Translations under genes and position numbers: made by a program
Assembly: GCF_002195995.1 (NCBI RefSeq)
Contig: NZ_NHON01000031.1
Coordinates: forward strand, 1-64,000
Origin: Inquilinus limosus
Lineage (GTDB): Bacteria; Pseudomonadota; Alphaproteobacteria; DSM-16000; Inquilinaceae
Length of the DNA: 64,000 bases
Direction of reading: 5' to 3'
In this document: positions 34,601 through 43,663 of the stretch, piece after piece
Layout: each line of letters begins with the position of its first letter
Position numbering within the stretch: position 1 is the stretch's first letter
Notes under the pieces: generated by a model
Databases searched by the model: none
The model's input: the letters and a program-made list of their open reading frames with translations, nothing else
Told to the model about the DNA's origin: nothing

Positions 34601-34780
34601 CTGGGCCACGGTCTCGGCGCTGGCGCCGGAATAGCTGGCCGAGACCGTGACCTCGGGCGGCACGATCTCCGGATACTGCGCGATCGGCAGCACCCGCATG
34701 GCGACGAGGCCGGCCAGGGTGATGACGATCGAGAGGACGGCCGCGAAGACCGGCCGGTCGATGAAGAAGCGGGAGATCAC
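31634..34780 (-). CDS. RND multidrug efflux pump inner-membrane protein (HAE1 family)
   Basis: A 1048-residue AcrB/MexB-like proton antiporter. RND landmarks in order: [24 protein letters not shown], then the periplasmic loop, DD in [21 protein letters not shown] (residues of the proton relay in TM4), a second loop with [10 protein letters not shown], and the last helices ending [12 protein letters not shown]. The start is GTG, overlapping the adaptor stop by 4 bases. The transcript reads adaptor then pump, controlled by the divergent AcrR-like gene. No outer-membrane channel is adjacent. Confidence 0.95.
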   Translation of the reverse strand: MISRFFIDRPVFAAVLSIVITLAGLVAMRVLPIAQYPEIVPPEVTVSASYSGASAETVAQTVAAPLEQQINGVDNMLYMRSTNTGDGTMTLTVTFKIGTDPDQATINVNNRVQRVLPTLPQEVQRTGVRVDKKSSSILQAVILHDESGQYDPIYLNNYALLNVIDDLKRVPGVGDATLFGAGKDYSMRIWLRPDKLAQYSLTPSDVSAAIQEQNAQFAAGRFGEEPDANGLAFTYSATTDGRLPNAEAFENIILKSDSNAATLRLKDVARVELGAQAYNSAANYNGKPAAAIGIYLQPGANALETAEGVKARMEELKQAFPDGITYAIPYDTTRFVEVSIDEVIKTFIEAMVLVVLVVFVFLQNLRATLIPVIAVPISILGTFAGMYMLGFSINLLTLFGLILAIGIVVDDAIVVLENVERIMRTEKLPPKEAARKAMDEVSGPVIAIVLVLCAVFVPVAFMGGLAGEMYRQFAVTIAVSVTISGIVALTLTPALCALILKPGHHEPARPFRWFNRVFDGITAAYTTGVRFFLKRFTIGLLLFAGFAGVAGFLFQKIPGSLVPDEDQGYLLVAAFLPPAASLERTEKALSEATQNILKHPAVSESIDVPGFDLLSAAQKTYGGIIFVPLKDWSQRTDPALDARNLPGPFMGMNAGIKDAMVLAFNPPPIMGMSTTGGFEAYVQDRTGAGYPALAAATQKLVDAAAKRPDLAGVRSQFNIAIPQYKLDVDREKARALGVPISSIFDAMQATFGSLYVNDFTLYGRNYRVSLASEGSFRQRPEDLKQVFVRADGGAMIPIDALVKAHRVVGPDQVERFNIFPAAKIMGGPAPGYSSGQSIAAMEQLAKEVLPSGYALAWTGSAFQEQSAGGSGNQALLFGLIMVFLILAAQYERWSLPIAVLTAVPFALFGALVAVWLRGLQNDVYFQIGLVTLIGLAAKNAILIVEFAVLKREEGMSAFDAALEAAKLRFRPIVMTSLAFILGCLPLAIASGAGSASRHSIGTGVIGGMLAATVIATFFIPMFYRLIAWRDRKKPDTEAGPAFPQAEHP

Positions 34781-35943
34781 GGGGCGGCCTCCGCGACCTT
34801 GGCCTCGGACGGGCGTACCGGGCTGCCCGGCCGGACCTTGATCACGCCCTCGGTGATGATCCGGTCGCCGCCCTTCAGGCCGCTCTCGACCAGCCAGCCG
34901 CCCTCGACCTCGCGGCCAAGCGTCAGCGGCCGGGCCTCGGCCTTGTTGCCCTCGCCCAGGGCATAGGCGAAGGGACCCTGCGGGCCCTGCATCACCGCCA
35001 CCTGCGGCACCACCACGCCCTGCTTCAGCGTCAGGCCGCTGACCGTGACCCGCACGAACTGGTTCGGCATCAACAGGCCCTGGGCATTCGGCAGCACGGC
35101 GCGGGCGCGGATCGTGCCGGTCTGGTTGTCGACGATGCTGTCGGTGAAGTTGATGGTGCCGCCCTGGTCGTAGACCCGCCCGTCGCCGAGCTTCACCGTC
35201 ACCGGGAAGCGGCGGTCCTTCGGCCCCTCGGCCTTGCCCTCGTCCAGCAGCCGCCGGATCTCGGCGAAATCGGCGTCGCTGAAGGAGAAGCTGACATAGG
35301 CCGGGTCGAGCTGGGTGATCCGGGTCAGCAGGCCGTTGGCGCTGATCAGGCTGCCCTCCGGCACCTCCTCGATGCTCGTCATGCCGCCGAGCGGCGCCGT
35401 CACCGTGGTGTAGTCGAGGTTCAGCTGTGCCGTCTTCAGCTGCGCCTGGGCGGCGGCCACCGCCGCCTCGTCGGTGCGCACCTGGGCCGCGGTGTCGTCG
35501 CGGTCGCGCTCCGACCCGGCGCGGGAGGCGAACAGCTTCGCGGCCCGCTCGGCATTGATCCGGCTGTTGGCCAGCTGGGCCTGGGCCTGCTGCAGCTGGG
35601 CCTGCACGCGCGCCACCTCGGCCTGGTAGGTGGCCGGGTCGATGCGGAACAGCTCCTGCGCCTCGGTCACCCGCGCGCCTTCGGTATAGTCGCGCTTCAG
35701 CAGGATGCCGCCGACGCGGGCGCGCACCTCGATCTCGCGGAAGGCCGACACGCGGGCGGCATAGGTGTAGGTCAGCGGCACCGGCCCGGCCGACACCTCC
35801 TGCACCGTCACCTCGGGCGGCGGCGGCGCGGATTGCGTCTGGGCCTGGGCTTCACCGGTGTTTTCGTTGCAAGATGCAAGAATCGGCGCGGCGGCCAGGG
35901 TAGCGGCCAATGCGACGGCGCGAAGAGAAGACGTCGTGATCAC
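34777..35943 (-). CDS. RND efflux adaptor (membrane fusion protein), lipoprotein
   Basis: A 388-residue periplasmic adaptor linking the RND pump to an outer-membrane channel. The start is GTG, followed by a signal peptide and lipobox ILASC. The barrel-sandwich part ([38 protein letters not shown]), a long alpha-helical hairpin (near residues 110-175) and C-terminal [17 protein letters not shown] and [14 protein letters not shown] are all typical of AcrA/MexA. Upstream, 443 bp hold two AcrR-like operators. It overlaps the pump gene by 4 bases. Confidence 0.93.
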   Translation of the reverse strand: MITTSSLRAVALAATLAAAPILASCNENTGEAQAQTQSAPPPPEVTVQEVSAGPVPLTYTYAARVSAFREIEVRARVGGILLKRDYTEGARVTEAQELFRIDPATYQAEVARVQAQLQQAQAQLANSRINAERAAKLFASRAGSERDRDDTAAQVRTDEAAVAAAQAQLKTAQLNLDYTTVTAPLGGMTSIEEVPEGSLISANGLLTRITQLDPAYVSFSFSDADFAEIRRLLDEGKAEGPKDRRFPVTVKLGDGRVYDQGGTINFTDSIVDNQTGTIRARAVLPNAQGLLMPNQFVRVTVSGLTLKQGVVVPQVAVMQGPQGPFAYALGEGNKAEARPLTLGREVEGGWLVESGLKGGDRIITEGVIKVRPGSPVRPSEAKVAEAAP

Positions 35944-36020
35944 GGTGACCGCACCTTTGCCTGAGAGTTTTTTGCACTGCACAACAAATTCTGACGACGG
36001 CGACGAGTGCGGGGTTGATT

Positions 36021-36044
36021 TACATACATTCTTGAATGTATGTA
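36021..36044. promoter_or_regulatory. AcrR-type operator, site 1
   Basis: Perfect 11-bp arms TACATACATTC and GAATGTATGTA around TT. The arms are nearly those of the E. coli AcrR operator, TACATACATT...GAATGTATGTA. It lies 78 bp before the adaptor start. Confidence 0.88.
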
Positions 36045-36333
36045 TTGGGGATGCAGACGAACCCCTCAACATTTCACCGAGCCCCCATTCCGCCATATCG
36101 GCGCACCCCCAGAATGCCTGCTCCTGGCCGCCTGGGCAATGGCGGAGGCCGAGCCGACGTATTAAGATTTGTTATCGGGAGAGACGCGGCAACCGGTCCC
36201 CGGAAAGACGGATTCGTGTCGGGGGACACCCCGGATTCCGGATGGCTGAGCTCACGACAACCCCTTCCCGCTGTCGGATTTTTTTGCGCCGCACACACCC
36301 CGGGGCCTCCGGAATGTCAGGCAGGGATGGACT

Positions 36334-36357
36334 TATATACATACTCGAACGTATGTA
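36334..36357. promoter_or_regulatory. AcrR-type operator, site 2
   Basis: TATATACATAC and GAACGTATGTA around TC, 20 of 24 bases identical to site 1. It lies 31 bp before the regulator start codon and probably provides autorepression. Confidence 0.82.
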
Positions 36358-36387
36358 AAGAGAAAAAAGGGGGAGAGGGATAGAGAC

Positions 36388-37023
36388 ATGGCACGCCGCA
36401 CCAAGGCCGAGGCGGAAGAGACCCGGCAGAAGATTCTGGACGCAGCGGAGCGGCTGTTTTTCGTGGACGGGGTGTCGCGCACCTCGCTGGAGCTGATCGC
36501 CAACGCGGCCGGGGTGACCCGGGGCGCCATCTACTGGCACTTCAAGAACAAGGTCGAGCTGTTCGAGGCGCTGCACGAGCGCGTGAAGCTGCCGGCGGAG
36601 GACATCGTCGAGCGGGCGATGGCCGATGGCCATCCCGACCCGCTGGGCCTGATCGAGCAGGCGACGGTCGAGAGCTTCATCGCCCTGACCGAGGATGAGC
36701 AGCGGCAGCGCGTCTTCACCATCCTGACCTGCCGCTGCGAGTATGTCGGCGAGATGCTGGCGGCGCTGGCGCGGCAGCGCGAGGCGCATGACCACATGCG
36801 GGCGACGATGAACCGGGCCTTCGGTGCGGCGCAGGAATCCGGACGGCTGAGCCCGGCCTGGCCGCCGGAGGTGGCGGCCAGCACGCTGACCTGCCTGATG
36901 GTCGGGCTGATGGTCGACTGGATCCGCTTCGGCCGCCGCTTCGACCTGGTCGAGACCGGCACCCGCAGCGTCGGCGAGCTGTTCCGCTCGTTCCGGCGCG
37001 AGACCGAGCCGGCGCTCTGCTGA
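36388..37023 (+). CDS. AcrR/TtgR-like TetR-family repressor of the RND pump
   Basis: A 211-residue repressor. The N-terminus ARRTKAEAEETRQKILDAAERLFFVDGVSRTSLELIANAAGVTRGAIYWHFKNKVELFEALHERV closely follows AcrR/TtgR. The C-terminal domain is of the AcrR type. It faces the adaptor gene, with 24-bp AcrR-like operators at both ends of the gap. Drugs or other hydrophobic ligands would release it. GGGGGAGAGGG precedes the ATG. A very long hairpin follows the stop. Confidence 0.94.
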   Translation: MARRTKAEAEETRQKILDAAERLFFVDGVSRTSLELIANAAGVTRGAIYWHFKNKVELFEALHERVKLPAEDIVERAMADGHPDPLGLIEQATVESFIALTEDEQRQRVFTILTCRCEYVGEMLAALARQREAHDHMRATMNRAFGAAQESGRLSPAWPPEVAASTLTCLMVGLMVDWIRFGRRFDLVETGTRSVGELFRSFRRETEPALC

Positions 37024-37062
37024 GAGGCATGAGTGCCGGCCTTCGGCCGGCACTCATGCCTC
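37024..37062. terminator. Very long bidirectional hairpin
   Basis: An 18-bp perfect stem, GAGGCATGAGTGCCGGCC facing GGCCGGCACTCATGCCTC, with loop TTC. It fills the 37-bp gap between the AcrR-like gene (stop at 37023) and the XRE gene (stop at 37061), overlapping the latter's stop codon. It should terminate both. Confidence 0.85.
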
Positions 37063-37429
37063 AGGCGAGGTCGTCGAGGCGGACCCCGAGCGCATCCGCG
37101 ATCTTGCGCAGGGTCGAAACCGTGCCGTCGCGCTTGCCGCCTTCGATCTGGCTGATGTAGGCGGCGCTGACATCCGCCTTGGCGGCAAGCTGATGGGCAC
37201 TGAAGCCGCGGTGTTCGCGCCAGACCTTCACCGCGCTCTCGCCGGCCAGCAGACGATCGACCATGGCGGAGGGCAGGAGTTCCTCCTCGCCGGCCGCCAG
37301 CTTCCGCTCGAACTCGCGGACGATCGCGGAGTCCGCCGCGTCCTCTGCAGCCTCCGTCAGCCGACGGAACTCGGCTTCGGGGAGGACGGCGAAACGTCCG
37401 GCTGGGGTGTCGATGTACTGGACGTTCAT
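37061..37429 (-). CDS. XRE-family helix-turn-helix protein (antitoxin-like)
   Basis: A 122-residue protein: an N-terminal part (MNVQYIDTPAGRFAVLPEAEFRRLTEAAEDAADSAIV) like antitoxin N-termini, and a C-terminal XRE domain (VWREHRGFSAHQLAAKADVSAAYISQIEGGKRDGTVSTLRKIADALGV). This fits an HTH antitoxin of a RelE/HigB-type pair. No toxin frame is on either side, so it stands alone. GGGAG precedes the ATG. Confidence 0.85.
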   Translation of the reverse strand: MNVQYIDTPAGRFAVLPEAEFRRLTEAAEDAADSAIVREFERKLAAGEEELLPSAMVDRLLAGESAVKVWREHRGFSAHQLAAKADVSAAYISQIEGGKRDGTVSTLRKIADALGVRLDDLA

Positions 37430-37485
37430 GGCTGTCTCCCACCTGGCCGTTTGGCCTCGCGACCAGATCGTCGAAGCAGGCAGCC

Positions 37486-38601
37486 CTACTCCCCCGCCGC
37501 CTGGGTCCGGGCGCGGCCGCGCTTGCTCCAGGTGAAGGTCGAGGTCACGCCGAAGTTCCAGACCGAGGACAGGGCGGCGCCGAGGAAGCTGGCCAGGGCC
37601 CAGGGCACGCTGCGCTCGAACAGGAACTCCGCCACCTGCAGGTTGATCAGGGCGCCGATGGCGCAGGCGGCGTAGAAGGACAGGAGGCCGCGCAGGAAGT
37701 CGCGCCCGCGCAGCTGCTTGTCGCGGTAGGTGATGCGGTTGTTCAGCGCGAAGTTCGAGGTCATCGCCGCCACGGTCGCCACCGCCTGGGCCCAGTAGAA
37801 GTCCCAGCGGAAGGCGTGCAGGAACAGCCCGACCAGGGCCAGCTGCACCGCCACGCCGGACAGCCCGACCATGACGAACAGGATGAAGCGCGCCGGGATC
37901 GTGCCGCCCAGCAGCTTGTCGAAGATCAGCATCAGGAATTCCAGGCTGACGGCGAAGTCGAGCTTGCTTTCGCCGCTGAGCCGGCTGCGGAAGACGAAGG
38001 GCAGCTCGGCGAAGCGCAGCGGGCGCCCGGCCGAGGCGAAGATGTCGAGCAGGATCTTGAAACCCTGCCCGTTCAGCCGGTCCGCGACCTCCTCGATCAG
38101 CGGCCGGCGCAGCATGAAGAAGCCGCTGAGCGGGTCGGTCAGCTCCTTCGGCACCACCATGCGGGCCAGGCGGATGCCGAGGCCGGACAGGCGCTCGCGC
38201 TTCTCCGAGAAGGTGCCGAGGTCGCTGCCCGGCAGGAAGCGGCTGGCGACGACGATGTCCAGCGTGTCGGCCTTCAGCCGCGCCAGCATCTTCGGCAGCA
38301 GCGTCTCGTCATGCTGCAGGTCGGCGTCCATCACCGCGAGATAGGGGGCGCCGGTCGCCATCATGCCCTCGACCGAGGCCGAGGACAGGCCGCGCCGGCC
38401 GATCCGCTTCAGGCAGCGGACATTGTCGCGGGTCTCGGCGATCTTGTAGACCGCCTCGGCCGTGCCGTCGGTCGAATCGTCGTCGACGAAGATCACCTCC
38501 CAGGCGATCCCGGCCAGCGCCGCGTCGAGCAGCTCGACGAGGCGACCAACATTGCCGACCTCGTTCAGGGTCGGCACCACCACCGCGAGCTCGTAGCGCA
38601 T
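37486..38601 (-). CDS. Glycosyltransferase family 2 fused to a GtrA-like membrane domain
   Basis: A 371-residue protein. Residues 1-230 are a DPM1-like GT2 domain: LAVVVPTLNEVGNVGRLVELLDAAL, VIFVDDDSTDGTAE, VMDADLQHDETLLPKM (metal-binding DxD region). Residues 240-360 form four membrane helices of the GtrA type. Such fusions move a sugar to a polyprenyl-phosphate carrier. The ATG at 38601 overlaps the stop of the next gene (TGATG), so the two are tightly coupled. Confidence 0.9.
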   Translation of the reverse strand: MRYELAVVVPTLNEVGNVGRLVELLDAALAGIAWEVIFVDDDSTDGTAEAVYKIAETRDNVRCLKRIGRRGLSSASVEGMMATGAPYLAVMDADLQHDETLLPKMLARLKADTLDIVVASRFLPGSDLGTFSEKRERLSGLGIRLARMVVPKELTDPLSGFFMLRRPLIEEVADRLNGQGFKILLDIFASAGRPLRFAELPFVFRSRLSGESKLDFAVSLEFLMLIFDKLLGGTIPARFILFVMVGLSGVAVQLALVGLFLHAFRWDFYWAQAVATVAAMTSNFALNNRITYRDKQLRGRDFLRGLLSFYAACAIGALINLQVAEFLFERSVPWALASFLGAALSSVWNFGVTSTFTWSKRGRARTQAAGE

Positions 38602-40214
38602 CACTTGGTGGCCATCCAGGGCGCGCCCGGCGGCAGCGGCAGCGGCCAGGGCGCCTTGAAGCCGCGCGCGGTGTAGACATGCAGGGTCAGCTCGGCTCGG
38701 CCGCCGCGATGGACGATGATGTCCGGCTGCGGCTCGACCGAGGCGAAATAGGGCCGCCAGCGCTCGTCGAAATCCTTCAGGAACTCCTCCTGGCCGATGA
38801 TCACCGCGTCATGGCCGGCGAAGTCCATCTGGTTCCAGCCGAAGGCCAGGTTGCGCGGGTCGCGGCACAGGCACAGCACCGGCAGCCGGTCGCCGAGCTG
38901 GACGTCGATCTTGCCGGTCTGGTGCCATTGGGTGCCGACCACGAACAGGCCGGGCTGATCGTACCAGCCGCGCTCCCGCGCCGCGGCGCGCAGGTCGGTC
39001 CAGTCCAGCCCCTCCAGCGTCGGATCGTGCTCGAGATGGGCCCGGTCGAGATAGGGCAGGGCCCGCATCCAGCCGGTGGCGGCGTGGCTGCCCAGCACCA
39101 CCAGCACGACCACCGTGGCGACGCCCGAGGCCTTGAGCCAGATCCGGGCGGCGCGGCTGCCGTTCTCCAGCCACCGCGCCGTGGCGGCGCCCAGCAGCGG
39201 GAACAGCAGCAGGTAGCCCGGCGCCTGCCAGTGGAAATGAGCGCCGATCTTCGCCCAGGAGGCGACGGCGGTGAACAGCACGATCGGGATGATGGCGAGG
39301 CTGACCAGGAACCAGCCGCGCAGGTCCTTCGGGCCGCGGATCAGGCCGGCGACGAACACCCAGATCATCGGCAACCAGACCCAGGGCAGGAGCCAGATCG
39401 CCTGGCCGCCGATGTTCTGGGCCAGCCAGTCGGGCCGGAACCGCCCGCCGGAGCTGCGGCCGCCCTGGAACAGGAACGACACCCACTGGTTGTCGTCGTT
39501 CCAGATCAGCACCGGCGAGAAGATCGCGAAGGCGATCACCACCGCGATCCAGGGCGCCGGATGCAGCAGCCAGCGGCGGCGCCCCCGCGTGGTCAGCAGG
39601 AACAGCAGCAGCCCGGCCATCATCAGCGAGGCGTGGTACTTCGACAGCAGCGCCAGGCCGAAGCAGGCGCCGGCGGCCAGCCACCAGCCCCAGGCGGCGC
39701 CGCGCGACAGCGTCTCCGGCTCCGGCACCACCACCCGGGCGGTACAGTACGCCGCGGCCAGCAGGAACAGGAACAGCGGCCCGTCCGGCTGTACCCAGCT
39801 GCCGACGCTGAGGAAGAACACGGCCGACAGGTTCAGGAGCAGCGCCGCCCACACCCCGGCCCAGGCACCGAACAGATACGCGCCCAGCCGGTACATCAGC
39901 CAGGTCGAGACACCGAACATCAGCACATAGGGCAGGCGCAGCCACAGCTCGGCATCGCCGAGGCCGATCATGGCGTGGGTGATCCACAGGAACAGCGGCG
40001 GCTGGTCGAAATAGCTGAGCGCCCAGAACCGGGCGGTGGCGACGTAGTAGGATTCACCGTTGCCGTAGCCGAGCGCCCAGGCCAGGGCGAGCCGCAGCAG
40101 CCCGCCCAGCAGGATCAGCCAGAAGATCGCCCCCTGGGGGGTATCGAGCCGCAGCCAGCCGGCGGATCCCGAGGATCCGCGCCGGGCGGACGCGGCGGAA
40201 AGAGCGTCGGTCAT
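38601..40214 (-). CDS. Glycosyltransferase family 39 (ArnT/PMT-like membrane enzyme)
   Basis: A 537-residue polytopic membrane protein with about 12 helices. FDQPPLFLWITHAMIGLG near residue 70-85 is the acidic loop typical of GT39 enzymes (they use polyprenyl-phosphate sugars). The C-terminal soluble part ends in a Trp/Pro-rich tail. It should accept the lipid-linked sugar made by the GT2-GtrA protein with which it overlaps. The acceptor, perhaps lipid A or an envelope glycan, is not known. The start at 40214 has GGGA six bases upstream; another ATG lies 6 bp earlier. Confidence 0.87.
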   Translation of the reverse strand: MTDALSAASARRGSSGSAGWLRLDTPQGAIFWLILLGGLLRLALAWALGYGNGESYYVATARFWALSYFDQPPLFLWITHAMIGLGDAELWLRLPYVLMFGVSTWLMYRLGAYLFGAWAGVWAALLLNLSAVFFLSVGSWVQPDGPLFLFLLAAAYCTARVVVPEPETLSRGAAWGWWLAAGACFGLALLSKYHASLMMAGLLLFLLTTRGRRRWLLHPAPWIAVVIAFAIFSPVLIWNDDNQWVSFLFQGGRSSGGRFRPDWLAQNIGGQAIWLLPWVWLPMIWVFVAGLIRGPKDLRGWFLVSLAIIPIVLFTAVASWAKIGAHFHWQAPGYLLLFPLLGAATARWLENGSRAARIWLKASGVATVVVLVVLGSHAATGWMRALPYLDRAHLEHDPTLEGLDWTDLRAAARERGWYDQPGLFVVGTQWHQTGKIDVQLGDRLPVLCLCRDPRNLAFGWNQMDFAGHDAVIIGQEEFLKDFDERWRPYFASVEPQPDIIVHRGGRAELTLHVYTARGFKAPWPLPLPPGAPWMATK

Positions 40215-40351
40215 CCGCATTCCCAGCAGCCGCCCGGGGGGACGGGCTGCGCCTGTCGACCGCGCGGACCGGAGGGTCCCGCGCGACCGCGCTTCATACC
40301 AGCACGGGCCCCGGCCGGCCAGCGTCGATCATTTCGGAAGCCTGCGACGGG

Positions 40352-41215
40352 TTAGAGCAGCGCCGCGGCGGCGGCCCACCAGCCGCGCCCGGCCAGCGCC
40401 GCTTCGGCCGCCTTCGCCGCGGCCGGCGTCTCGAACAGGCCGAAGCAGGTGGCGCCGCTGCCCGACATCCGGGCCAGGCGGCAGCCCGGCTGCGCCGCCA
40501 GCGCCGCCAGCACCTCGCCGATCACCGGCACCAGGGATGTCGCCGGCGCGGCCAGGTCGTTGCCGCGCCCGGCCAGCAACGCGCAGAGCTGCTCCAGCGT
40601 CGGCTTGGCCTCGGCGAAGCGGGCCTCGGCCGAGAAGCCGCCGCGCCGGGCCCGGAACACATCGGGCGTCGACAGCGGCACGCCGGGATTGACCAGCAGG
40701 ATCGGCACCCCGGCCAGGTCCGGACCGGGCTCCAGCCGCTCGCCGACGCCGCCCAGCCAGGCGGTGCGGCCGGCCAGGCAGACCGGGACGTCGGCGCCGA
40801 GCCCGGCCGCGACCTCGAGCAGGCGCGGGTCGGCGGGCGCGAGGTCCCAGAGCGCGGCGAGGCCGCGCAGCACCGCCGCGGCATCGGCCGAGCCGCCGCC
40901 GATCCCGGCCGCCACCGGCAGCCGCTTGTCGAGGGTGACGGCGATGCCGTCGGGCCGCCCGGTCGCGGCCGCCAGGCGCCGCACCGCGCGCAGCGCCAGG
41001 TTGTCGTCGCCGGGCGGGATGGCGCCGGCGAAGGGCCCGGTCACGGTCAGGCCCGGCGCCGCGGCCGGCTCCAAGGTCAGCCGGTCGCCGACATCGGCGA
41101 ACACCACCAGGCTGTCGAGCAGGTGGTAGCCGTCCGCGCGCCTGCCGACGACATGGAGATACAGGTTGACCTTGGCCGGCGCGGTGCCGGACCAAGCCTT
41201 GCCGGGCTGCGTCAC
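40352..41215 (-). CDS. ispE: 4-diphosphocytidyl-2-C-methyl-D-erythritol kinase
   Basis: A 287-residue GHMP kinase of the MEP isoprenoid pathway. GTG start at 41215, 2 bp past the TPR stop. AKVNLYLHVVGRRADGYHLLDSLVVF is the IspE N-terminus, LPVAAGIGGGSADAAAVLRGL (near residues 99-119) the ATP-binding GHMP motif, and RMSGSGATCFGLFE the C-terminal one. It is downstream of and coupled to the TPR lipoprotein-like gene. Confidence 0.95.
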   Translation of the reverse strand: MTQPGKAWSGTAPAKVNLYLHVVGRRADGYHLLDSLVVFADVGDRLTLEPAAAPGLTVTGPFAGAIPPGDDNLALRAVRRLAAATGRPDGIAVTLDKRLPVAAGIGGGSADAAAVLRGLAALWDLAPADPRLLEVAAGLGADVPVCLAGRTAWLGGVGERLEPGPDLAGVPILLVNPGVPLSTPDVFRARRGGFSAEARFAEAKPTLEQLCALLAGRGNDLAAPATSLVPVIGEVLAALAAQPGCRLARMSGSGATCFGLFETPAAAKAAEAALAGRGWWAAAAALL

Positions 41216-41217
41216 GA

Positions 41218-42924
41218 TCAGTTCGACTTGACCGGGGCCGAGGCTTCCTGGGCGGGCAGGCCGTTGGCCAGCTTGGCCTCGATCTTGTCCTTCGGCGGGT
41301 CGCCCTCGGTGGTGCGCAGCGCCGCCTCCCACTGGTAGCGCGCCTCCAGCTTGCGGCCGACCCGCCAATAGGCGTCGCCGAGATGGTCGTTGATGGTCGG
41401 GTCCTCGGGCTTCAGCGAGATCGCCTTCTCCAGCGTCTCAACCGCCTTGTCCATCTGGTTGGTGCGGTAATAGACCCAGCCCAGGCTGTCGATGATGTAG
41501 CCGTCATTCGGCGACAGGTCGACCGCCTTGCGGATCAGATCCTCCGCCTCCTTCAGGTCCTTGCCGCGGTCGAGCAGCGAGTAGCCGAGATAGTTCAGCA
41601 GGTTGGCGTGGTCCGGGTTCAGCCCGATGGCGCGGCGCAGATCCTGCTCCGCCCGGTCGAAGCGGCCGGCGCGCTCCAGCGCGATGCCGCGGCGGTACAG
41701 GAAGGTCCAGTCCACCTCCTCCAGCCGCTTCTGCCGGCGGGCGGCGTCGTCATAGGCGACGACGGCGGAGGCGAAGTCCTGCTTCGCCCGGTACAGGTCG
41801 CCGAGGCGGAGATAGCCGGCCTGGCTGTCCGGCCGCTCCGACACCAGGTCGGAGGCCAGCGCGATGCCCTTGTCGAACTGCTCCAGCCCCTCATAGGCCA
41901 GGGTCTCGCGCACCCGCGCCATCCAGCCGGCGGGGGTGCCGTCCGGCAGCGATTCATAGGCGGCGATGGCGTTCTGGTACTGCTCCTGCCCGGCCAGCAC
42001 GTCGCCCAGCAGGATCTGCGCCACCGGGAAGTCCGGCCGCAGATAGAGGGCGAGGCGGGTGTAGATCAGCGCGGTGTCGCCGCCCTGGGCCTCGCGGTCC
42101 TGGCTGACGGCGCTGGCGATGTAGAACAACGCCTCGGCCAGCCCGTCGGACGGGCTGCCGATGATCGGCTGCGCCCGCTCGCCCTTGTCCAGGCGCTGGA
42201 TCGCCGGCTCCAGCAGCAGGTTGTCGCCGTTCTGGTCGGTGAAGCTGCGATAGACCTGCCGCGCCTTGTCGCGCTGGCCCTCGCGCTGATAGACGCTGGC
42301 CAGCCCCTCGACCAGCCGCACCGTGCCGCCCATGTCGCCCAGCGCCTCATAGGCCTGCTGGGCGCCGTCGAGATCACCGAGATAGTCGAGGATCAGCGCC
42401 TTCTGGATCGACCCCAGCGCGTCCGGCCGCTGCTGCTTCAGCAGCGGGTCGAGGCTGGACAGCGCCGCCTTGCCGTCGCCGGCGCCGACCCTGAGCCAGG
42501 CGGCGATGATCGGCGTGATCGACTTGGCGGTGCCCGCCGCCTCCATCGACTTCAGCCGGTCCAGGGCGCCGCGCCACTGCCCGGCCTTGGCGTCGCTCAG
42601 GACCAGGGTGATGCGGACCAGCTGGTCGGCGGTGTCCGCCGTGTCCAGGCGCCGGGCCAGCTTGGCGGCGCCGTCGACATCGCCGCCGGCCAGCGTCAGG
42701 GTGAAGCTACGCCGCAGCAGCGCCAGGTTGTCCGGGTCCGCCGCCAGCACCTGGCTGAAGAAGCGGCCGGCCGCCGACAGGTCGCGCGCGGCCAGCGCAT
42801 GGGTGCCGGCAAGATAGGCGCCCGAAAGGGTGCGCGGATCGTTGGCGGCCTCGGCGGCCGGCGGCCGCAGCACGGCCGTCGCCGCGACACAGGAGGCCAG
42901 AAGGGTCGTCCGCCAGACGGTCAT
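41218..42924 (-). CDS. Exported TPR-repeat protein
   Basis: A 568-residue protein with a signal peptide (residues 1-26, AEA site) and many TPR-like repeats, e.g. DRAEQDLRRAIGLNPDHANLLNYLGYSLLDRG, LKEAEDLIRKAVDLSPNDGYIIDSLGWVYYRT and MDKAVETLEKAISLKPEDPTINDHLGDAYWRVG. Similar proteins sit upstream of ispE in many alphaproteobacteria. It probably scaffolds an envelope process. The ATG at 42924 begins the signal peptide. ispE follows 2 bp after the stop. Confidence 0.9.
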   Translation of the reverse strand: MTVWRTTLLASCVAATAVLRPPAAEAANDPRTLSGAYLAGTHALAARDLSAAGRFFSQVLAADPDNLALLRRSFTLTLAGGDVDGAAKLARRLDTADTADQLVRITLVLSDAKAGQWRGALDRLKSMEAAGTAKSITPIIAAWLRVGAGDGKAALSSLDPLLKQQRPDALGSIQKALILDYLGDLDGAQQAYEALGDMGGTVRLVEGLASVYQREGQRDKARQVYRSFTDQNGDNLLLEPAIQRLDKGERAQPIIGSPSDGLAEALFYIASAVSQDREAQGGDTALIYTRLALYLRPDFPVAQILLGDVLAGQEQYQNAIAAYESLPDGTPAGWMARVRETLAYEGLEQFDKGIALASDLVSERPDSQAGYLRLGDLYRAKQDFASAVVAYDDAARRQKRLEEVDWTFLYRRGIALERAGRFDRAEQDLRRAIGLNPDHANLLNYLGYSLLDRGKDLKEAEDLIRKAVDLSPNDGYIIDSLGWVYYRTNQMDKAVETLEKAISLKPEDPTINDHLGDAYWRVGRKLEARYQWEAALRTTEGDPPKDKIEAKLANGLPAQEASAPVKSN

Positions 42925-43060
42925 GCGCGCGTCCAATTCCGCCGAAAGGTGCCGTGATCCCCCGAAGCTAGGGTGCCGGACGGCCGCAGGCAATGCCTGT
43001 TCGCCGCGACCATTGGGCCCATCTTAGTGTTGAGAGCCCGACAGCGCGCCCGGCTCGCAC

Positions 43061-43088
43061 TTGTGCCCATCCGAAAAAACGCTACAGT
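43061..43088 (+). promoter_or_regulatory. Likely sigma-70 promoter of fabA
   Basis: TTGTGC (-35) and TACAGT (-10), 16 bases apart, 20 bp upstream of the fabA ATG, in AT-richer sequence including CCGAAAAAAC. Confidence 0.5.
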
Positions 43089-43107
43089 CGCGCGCGTCGG
43101 TAAGACC

Positions 43108-43644
43108 ATGGAAGGCGCCAACGCGGCCGTGACCGGTAAATCCAGCTACACCTACGAAGACCTGCTCTCCTGCGCGCATGGCGAGCTGTTCGGCCCTGGC
43201 AACGCCAAGCTGCCGTTGCCGCCCATGCTGATGATGGACCGGATCACCACCATCAACGACAACGGCGGCGCCTATGGCAAGGGCGAGGCCGTGGCCGAGT
43301 TCGACATCCGCCCGGACCTGTGGTTCTTCGCCTGCCATTTCGAGAACGACCCGGTGATGCCGGGCTGCCTGGGCCTGGACGCGCTGTGGCAGCTGACCGG
43401 CTTCTTCCTGGGCTGGACCGGGGCGCCGGGCAAGGGCCGGGCGCTGTCGACCGGCGAGGTCAAGTTCACCGGGCAGGTGCTGCCCGACGCCAAGCTGGTG
43501 ACCTACCGCCTGGACCTGAAGCGGGTGATCAACCGCAAGCTGGTGCTGGGCATCGCCGACGGCAGCGTCGCCGTCGACGGCAAGATCATCTTCGAGGCCA
43601 AGGATCTGAGGGTCGGCCTGTTCACCTCGGCCGAGGCGTTCTGA
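43108..43644 (+). CDS. fabA: 3-hydroxydecanoyl-ACP dehydratase/isomerase
   Basis: A 178-residue enzyme starting the unsaturated fatty-acid branch: it dehydrates 3-hydroxydecanoyl-ACP and isomerises trans-2 to cis-3. Active-site His is in [31 protein letters not shown] (about residues 72-102), which also holds the catalytic Asp. It is the first gene of a fabA-fabB-fabI operon, a common alphaproteobacterial arrangement. Confidence 0.96.
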   Translation: MEGANAAVTGKSSYTYEDLLSCAHGELFGPGNAKLPLPPMLMMDRITTINDNGGAYGKGEAVAEFDIRPDLWFFACHFENDPVMPGCLGLDALWQLTGFFLGWTGAPGKGRALSTGEVKFTGQVLPDAKLVTYRLDLKRVINRKLVLGIADGSVAVDGKIIFEAKDLRVGLFTSAEAF

Positions 43645-43663
43645 CGAACCGCGGAGAATGACC

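Larger units (their letters stand above)
35944..36387. other. Divergent control region of the RND pump and its regulator
   Basis: A 443-bp region with no gene. It contains two 24-bp AcrR-type operators (36021 and 36334), AT-rich sequence near each start codon, and inverted GC segments around 36190-36250. Unusually long for two divergent genes in this genome. Confidence 0.6.

Noticed and set aside
31520-34966. 1148-codon frame opposite the RND pump
   Set aside because: Arg/Asp/His-rich with no domain, antisense to a textbook RND pump; the frame is open only because of GC-biased codon use.
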